Below are positions 32,982 through 36,625 of a DNA stretch of 36,625 nucleotides, piece after piece (positions within the stretch are counted from its first letter, which is position 1; every line of letters starts with the position of its first letter). The translations under genes and the position numbers were made by a program. Under the pieces are notes generated by a model. That model saw only the letters and a program-made list of their open reading frames with translations. It ran no database searches and had not been told where the DNA came from. The DNA comes from CAYYHA01 sp964471535 (GTDB lineage: Bacteria; Myxococcota; Myxococcia; SLRQ01). Location: positions 1 to 36,625 of the forward strand of contig CAYYHA010000016.1 in the NCBI GenBank assembly GCA_964471535.1, given 5' to 3'.

Positions 32982-33395
32982 TCAGACCTGCGTGTTGAGG
33001 GTTTGTTCGATGGCCGAGGTCGTCTGCTGCACCGCCTTTCCGAAGGCCTCGAGCTCGAAGCTGGCGCGGCTCACCTGGGCCTGTAGGACGAGGAGTTCCT
33101 GGGGAGAGAAGGTGCGGCCACTGCGTGCCTGGTCGAGGATCGCCTCGAGGGCGTGCTGGCGCGCGAGGACCCGCGCCACCGCCGCTTCGGCCAGATCGGC
33201 GCCGGTCGTGGCGGCGCCGCCGACCGCCGCCGGCCCCCCCTCGACGCCGGCCTCCCCGGGGCGCGCCCCGGGCGCCTCGGCCGCCTGCGTCGCCGCTTCT
33301 TCGAGGGTGCGCCGGAAGCGCTCGACGCCCGCTTCGCCAGCGACGGGGCGGGCCGGGCCTGCGGAAGGGATCGGGGTCGGTGGCAGGATGCGCAT
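32982..33395 (-). CDS. sctI: T3SS inner rod protein SctI (YscI/PrgJ type)
   Basis: A 137-residue protein with a Pro/Ala/Gly-rich N-terminal half and a C-terminal helical part: LEAILDQARSGRTFSPQELL, then VLQAQVSRASFELEAFGKAV and QQTTSAIEQTLNTQV. The pattern SPQELL.LQAQV......E....KAV......I.QTL.TQV is that of the inner rod/adapter at the base of the needle, and the gene sits just before sctJ as yscI and prgJ do. GAGGTGAG precedes the ATG. The rod is a non-flagellar hallmark. Confidence 0.8.
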   Translation of the reverse strand: MRILPPTPIPSAGPARPVAGEAGVERFRRTLEEAATQAAEAPGARPGEAGVEGGPAAVGGAATTGADLAEAAVARVLARQHALEAILDQARSGRTFSPQELLVLQAQVSRASFELEAFGKAVQQTTSAIEQTLNTQV

Positions 33396-33400
33396 GGGGC

Positions 33401-33808
33401 TCACCTCAGGTTGGCCAGGGTGTTCTTCGCGGCTTCGTGGCGCACCTTCATGATGTTGCTGATCGCGGTGTAGGTGCGGGTCTCTCGCTGCATGCGCTCC
33501 TGCAGCATGAGGTAGCGGAGGTTCAGGCTCCGGCTCTGTTCGATCAGCGCGTCGGCCGCATCGAGGCCGGCATCCGTGCCTGCGGGCGTCGCGGTCGCCT
33601 CCGCACCCCCCCCGAGGAGCCGGGACAGGCCGCCGAGGGCGACGGAGACGAGACCCGCCCCAGGTACGACGGCGCCGGCCACCCCGGCGACGTCGGAGGC
33701 GACAGCGAGGCCCTTGGACAGGGCGGCGGCGAAGCCGCCCCCTTCGCTTGCATGGGTCGATGGGGCGGTGGGCACAGGACGGGGTCCGGGCAGGATGATG
33801 GGATCCAT
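33401..33808 (-). CDS. Small protein in the needle-gene slot of the T3SS operon (candidate needle or filament subunit)
   Basis: A 135-residue protein starting MDPIILPGPRPVPT with a strong GGAGGT ribosome-binding site 5 bp upstream. The middle is Gly/Ala/Val-rich and weakly hydrophobic (DVAGVAGAVVPGAGLVSVAL). The C-terminal 45 residues form a helix, YLMLQERMQRETRTYTAISN followed by IMKVRHEAAKNTLANLR. It is first in the order [this]-sctI-sctJ, the same as prgI-prgJ-prgK (needle, rod, ring). The C-terminal LQ...(15)...S..MK pattern faintly recalls SctF. Needle proteins are about 80 residues without a hydrophobic middle, so a filament, translocator or export-substrate role is equally possible. 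Confidence 0.55.
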   Translation of the reverse strand: MDPIILPGPRPVPTAPSTHASEGGGFAAALSKGLAVASDVAGVAGAVVPGAGLVSVALGGLSRLLGGGAEATATPAGTDAGLDAADALIEQSRSLNLRYLMLQERMQRETRTYTAISNIMKVRHEAAKNTLANLR

Positions 33809-33842
33809 CGGCAACCTCCGGCAGGGGTTCGCCCAGCGCAGG

Positions 33843-33858
33843 TACAGGGCCCGTGCCA
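33843..33858 (-). promoter_or_regulatory. Candidate sigma54 promoter of the T3SS operon
   Basis: On the minus strand, TGGCACGGGCCCTGTA (33858-33843). The -24 box TGGCACG matches the sigma54 consensus fully; the -12 box is CTGTA against TTGCA. A start about 12 nt downstream would give a 24-nt leader containing the GGAGGT site of the first gene. The remaining 171 bp between the two minus-strand genes show nothing else. Confidence 0.45.
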
Positions 33859-33979
33859 GCCCGGTCCGCGAAGGAATTTCCAGGGCTTGCGCGAGGTGCC
33901 GCTGCATCGCGCCGGCCCGGATCCGGCCGGTGGTCCAGGATTCGGACCGGAGGCCGGCGGGGCCGGCGAGCCCTGCCGC

Positions 33980-34903
33980 TCAAACCCGGATCGCGTTGCC
34001 CCCTGAGGCTGCGGCCTCGGCGAGGGCGTGCCGGGCCTGCCTGACGAGGGAGGAAAAGCGAAGATCGGGGGCGCCGGGGCTCGCGGCGAGGCCCATCGAG
34101 ACCGTCGGGCGAACCACGCGGTCGCCGATGCGCAGCCGAGAGCGCTTCAAGGCCGCGCGGATGCGACGGGCCACGGCGAGCCCGCCGTCGAGATCCGTGT
34201 GGGGCATGAGGATGAGTACCTTCTCGGACGCGTAGGCGACGGGGAGGTCGGTTTCGCGGATGCTCCGCCGGATGGCGACGGAGAGCCCGCCGAACAGGGC
34301 CTCCCGATCCGCATGCCCCACCGCGGCCCCGCCCCAGCTCGCCACGTCGTACTGCAGCAGGAGCACGGCGATCGAGTAGGCGTAGCGCCGGGCGCGCTTC
34401 ACCTCGAGGTACAGAGCTTCCTTGAAGTAGGAGAAGGTGTAGAAGCCGGTCAGCGGGCTCCGGAGCGCCCCATTGCGGTCTGCTGTCGGCTCCGGCCGCG
34501 GCCGCAGCCGGTCCTCGCCGAGCTGGCGCCCGAGATCGTGGACGAGGGCCATCGCGCGCACGCAGGAGAGGATCTCCGAGCGCTTCAGGGGCCGGACGAG
34601 GTAGTTGTCCACCCCCGCGGGACCCAGGGGGGGCGCCGCTTCCCCCTTGGTGCATAGGAGAACGCAGGGCGCGCCGGTCCCCAGGCTCTGTTTGGCCCAG
34701 CGGGCGAAGCGGACTCCGTCTCCGTCGGGCAAACGGCTGCCCACGAGCACGATTTCCGGCGGATGGGCCCGGGCGAGCGCCTGTCCCTCGGCCATGCCCG
34801 CGGCGACATGGACCTCGTGGCCCTGCGCCGCGAGGATGCGCCGTGCGTGGGCCAGGAATCGGCGGCTGGGGTCGACGACGAGGATACACTTGCCCGGCGA
34901 CAT
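33980..34903 (-). CDS. Receiver-GGDEF protein with both domains degenerate
   Basis: A 307-residue cytoplasmic protein. Residues 5-120 form a response-regulator receiver fold, but the phosphoacceptor Asp is Gly (IVLVGSRLPDGDG, G55), only one acidic-pocket Asp remains (VVDPSRR, D11), and the conserved Lys is Arg (LVRPLKR). Residues 150-305 form a GGDEF fold (SPLTGFYTFSYFKEALYLEV, then DLPVA and VLILMP) with ASEKV in place of GGDEF, so diguanylate cyclase activity is unlikely. It could be a phosphorylation-independent scaffold or nucleotide sensor. It lies upstream of the T3SS operon in the same direction, 171 bp away. Confidence 0.85.
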   Translation of the reverse strand: MSPGKCILVVDPSRRFLAHARRILAAQGHEVHVAAGMAEGQALARAHPPEIVLVGSRLPDGDGVRFARWAKQSLGTGAPCVLLCTKGEAAPPLGPAGVDNYLVRPLKRSEILSCVRAMALVHDLGRQLGEDRLRPRPEPTADRNGALRSPLTGFYTFSYFKEALYLEVKRARRYAYSIAVLLLQYDVASWGGAAVGHADREALFGGLSVAIRRSIRETDLPVAYASEKVLILMPHTDLDGGLAVARRIRAALKRSRLRIGDRVVRPTVSMGLAASPGAPDLRFSSLVRQARHALAEAAASGGNAIRV

Positions 34904-35000
34904 CGGCGTCGCATCCTAGCAGACCTCCCTGGCGACGCCGGTGCCGGAGCACGGAGGCACCACTGTCCAGCCCGTGGACGCCCGCCGGCCCGGCGCCGGC

Positions 35001-35020
35001 GCCTCGAGCCCCCTCGAGGC
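35001..35020. promoter_or_regulatory. Perfect inverted repeat in a divergent intergenic region
   Basis: GCCTCGAG-CCCC-CTCGAGGC, an 8-bp perfect stem with a 4-nt centre, in the 242-bp region between the degenerate receiver gene (-) and the ASH lipoprotein (+). No T-run follows, so it is not an intrinsic terminator; it could be a protein-binding site. A second GC-rich palindrome (GCCGGCCCGGCGCCGGCGCC) lies just before it. Confidence 0.5.
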
Positions 35021-35086
35021 CTCTCCAACGGTGCGTAAGAGGCGGCTCGGTGCCCCTCCCTGGGCCCGCGCGGGTCGGAATCGGCC

Positions 35087-35116
35087 TTGCAAAGCTGCGC
35101 GGCGTAGCAGTAAATG
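35087..35116 (+). promoter_or_regulatory. Predicted promoter of the ASH-repeat lipoprotein
   Basis: TTGCAA (35087-35092), an 18-bp spacer and TAAATG (35111-35116). The leader is about 25 nt with a GGGAGG ribosome-binding site (35130-35135) 10 bp before the ATG at 35146. Confidence 0.65.
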
Positions 35117-35145
35117 ACCGGCTCCAATTGGGAGGCACCCGCACC

Positions 35146-36625
35146 ATGCGACACCGCGACACCGTCCGTACCATTGTCGTCCTCGGCCTGCTCGGCTTCA
35201 CTGTTCTGCAGGGCTGCGAGTGCCCCGGTGGAGGCTTCGGTCAGGCGAGGCCCGAGCCGGCGGTCACCCCGGAGACCCTGGACTTCGGCGACGTGGAGGT
35301 GGGCAGCGCCAAGGTCCTGAGCTTCGAGGTAGCAAACGGCGGAACCGGCCGCCTCGAGATCGTCGACACGCGCGTCGAGGGCGCGCCCGAGGGGGTCTTC
35401 CAGCTCTCCGACAAGAAGTACACGGTCACTTCCGGTGGGCGGAAGACGGTGGAGGTCACCTTCACGCCCTTTGACGAGGCGGACTACACCGCCACGATCT
35501 TCCTGGAAACCAACTCGGAGGAGACGCCGACGAAGGAGGTCCACATCGTCGGCCGCGGCTTCGTGCCCGACGTGGTGGTGGAGCCGACGCAGCTCGACTT
35601 CGGCAACGTCGTGGTGGAGACGGTGCGCACGCTGTCGGTGCAGGTGTCCAACAACGGGAGCGATCGGGCGCTGGTCCGCATCCGTCCCCTGACCGGATCC
35701 GACGTGAGTCAGTACCGAATCGTGCTCCCCTCTCAGGTGGAGAACGAGCAGGTGCTCCTCGAGGGCGGAGACGCGATCACGATCGAGGTGAGCTACCAGC
35801 CGACGGTGACCGGCCGCCACTTGGCCGCCTTCACCGTGGAGCCCTGCGATGCGTGCCAGCCCATCAACATCAGCCTCACTGGTGTGGGCATCGAGTCGGC
35901 GCTCGTCGTGGAGCCGCCGACGCTCGAGTTCGGTGCCGTGAACCCAGGCGCCGAGGTGACCCAATCGGTCCACTTCCGCAACGTGGGGAACGTGCAGGTG
36001 CAGGTGACGAGCCTCGAGCTCAGTGGCATCGGGCCCGGGCAGCCGCCTAGCCCCGCCTTCTCCATCGAGGACCTGCCGACGCCCATCGTGCTCGACGAGG
36101 GAGACGAGGTGGAGGTCCCGGTGCACTTCGCGCCCCAGGATCTGAAGAGCCATCTCTCCAACCTCTTGTGGCGCAGCAACGACAGTCGCAACTCGGAAGG
36201 GACCGTTACCCTCGTCGGCCAAGGCGGCGGGCCGGACGTGGAGGTGCTCCCCCCCGAGCTGGACTTCGGGCCGGTCGCCATGGGCGCTCCGCAGGAACGC
36301 ACGGTGGTGGTGACCAATGTGGGCTTCGACACCCTGCAGATCTCCGGCTACGAGATTCGAGGCAGCGGGGACTTCCAGCTGGTCGACGACCCGGGCGCGG
36401 GGCAGCTGGCGGTGGGGGAGATCGTGCAGCTGACCGTGCGCTTCGATCCCACGGCTGAGGGCGATGCGACCGCCGAGCTCGTCGTCCACTCCAACGACAC
36501 CGACGAACCCGAGGCGGTGAGCCTGCTCCGAGGCACGGGGCTCGATCTGCCACCGTGCACCTACGAGGTGGCACCGCCCACCCTCAACTTCGGTGCCGTG
36601 GAGCGCAACAAGAAGCGCACCCTCG
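35146..36625 (+). CDS. ASH-repeat ('choice-of-anchor D') surface lipoprotein (partial, runs off the window)
   Basis: At least 493 residues, open at the right edge. The N-terminus (MRHRDTVRTI, a hydrophobic segment, then the lipobox LQGC with C24) is a lipoprotein signal. Five ASH (ASPM-SPD-2-Hydin) repeats of about 85-120 residues follow, each opening with a P..L.FG.V motif: TPETLDFGDVEVG, EPTQLDFGNVVVE, PPTLEFGAVNPG, PPELDFGPVAMG and PPTLNFGAVERN. Immunoglobulin-like ASH repeats are common in secreted and outer-surface proteins of Myxococcota, and many carry C-terminal enzymatic or binding domains; what follows here is out of sight. It is divergent from the receiver-GGDEF gene and has its own promoter. 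Confidence 0.9.
   Translation, partial: MRHRDTVRTIVVLGLLGFTVLQGCECPGGGFGQARPEPAVTPETLDFGDVEVGSAKVLSFEVANGGTGRLEIVDTRVEGAPEGVFQLSDKKYTVTSGGRKTVEVTFTPFDEADYTATIFLETNSEETPTKEVHIVGRGFVPDVVVEPTQLDFGNVVVETVRTLSVQVSNNGSDRALVRIRPLTGSDVSQYRIVLPSQVENEQVLLEGGDAITIEVSYQPTVTGRHLAAFTVEPCDACQPINISLTGVGIESALVVEPPTLEFGAVNPGAEVTQSVHFRNVGNVQVQVTSLELSGIGPGQPPSPAFSIEDLPTPIVLDEGDEVEVPVHFAPQDLKSHLSNLLWRSNDSRNSEGTVTLVGQGGGPDVEVLPPELDFGPVAMGAPQERTVVVTNVGFDTLQISGYEIRGSGDFQLVDDPGAGQLAVGEIVQLTVRFDPTAEGDATAELVVHSNDTDEPEAVSLLRGTGLDLPPCTYEVAPPTLNFGAVERNKKRTL

Noticed and set aside
25342..33808. Reading the secretion operon as flagellar
   Set aside because: SctJ is a 254-residue lipoprotein, less than half the size of FliF, an inner rod protein of SctI type is present, and no flagellin, hook, FliG or motor gene is seen.

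Overview
The window is high-GC bacterial DNA whose gene content points to a Myxococcota (deltaproteobacterial) genome. It carries an AgmX/GltJ-type zinc-ribbon/GYF protein, several large TPR proteins, FHA and PilZ proteins, a lipoprotein of ASH ('choice-of-anchor D') repeats and a non-flagellar type III secretion operon. Three runs of exactly ten Ns (6580-6589, 14795-14804, 32169-32178) mark scaffold joins, so this is draft or metagenome-assembled sequence. Two of the three joins break a reading frame that closes again when the Ns are removed.

Layout. 1-7303 (+): the end of a TPR protein, an AgmX/GltJ-like protein and an approximately 1,800-residue TPR protein. 7314-8766 (+): two EutN/CcmL pentameric shell-vertex proteins of a bacterial microcompartment (BMC) and a class II aldolase, all coupled by ATGA overlaps. 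8833-10369 (-): an FHA protein and a secreted ComEC-type metallo-beta-lactamase. 10464-11348 (+): deoC with an unusual N-terminal extension. 11420-12475 (-): a membrane-anchored TPR protein. 12659-16581 (+): a nucleoside operon of pyrimidine phosphorylase, CNT-family transporter and purine phosphorylase. 16702-25320: housekeeping genes (rpmE, ligA, acyP, an RNase E/G, PilZ, YihY/BrkB, an HU/IHF protein) plus a 1-kb stretch with no protein gene. 33808-25342 (-): a tightly coupled injectisome operon. 33980-34903 (-): a degenerate receiver/GGDEF protein. 35146 to the end (+): an ASH-repeat lipoprotein running off the window.

Main system 1: nucleoside and deoxyribose catabolism linked to a BMC. 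CNT import and the two phosphorylases would yield deoxyribose 1-phosphate. DeoC cleaves deoxyribose 5-phosphate to glyceraldehyde 3-phosphate and acetaldehyde, a volatile aldehyde of the kind BMCs contain. The N-terminus of DeoC and the C-terminus of the class II aldolase both carry an amphipathic helix of the pattern LxxE(V/I)TxxVxARL, which resembles BMC encapsulation peptides. A secreted ComEC-type MBL protein divergent from deoC could feed the pathway from extracellular DNA. Hexameric and trimeric shell proteins, an aldehyde dehydrogenase and phosphopentomutase are absent from the window, so this would be a satellite part of such a system.

Main system 2: a non-flagellar T3SS in the order [needle-slot gene]-sctI-sctJ-[unknown]-sctQ-[FliO-like]-sctR-S-T-U-V. 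It has a FliO-like protein, which known injectisomes lack. An internal Shine-Dalgarno/ATG within sctQ would produce a separate SctQ-C. A sigma54-like promoter lies upstream. ATPase, stator, secretin and SctD genes are not in the window.

Several genes (deoC, deoA, acyP, yihY) have a -10 hexamer only 7-10 bp before the ATG and no Shine-Dalgarno, suggesting leaderless or near-leaderless transcripts.
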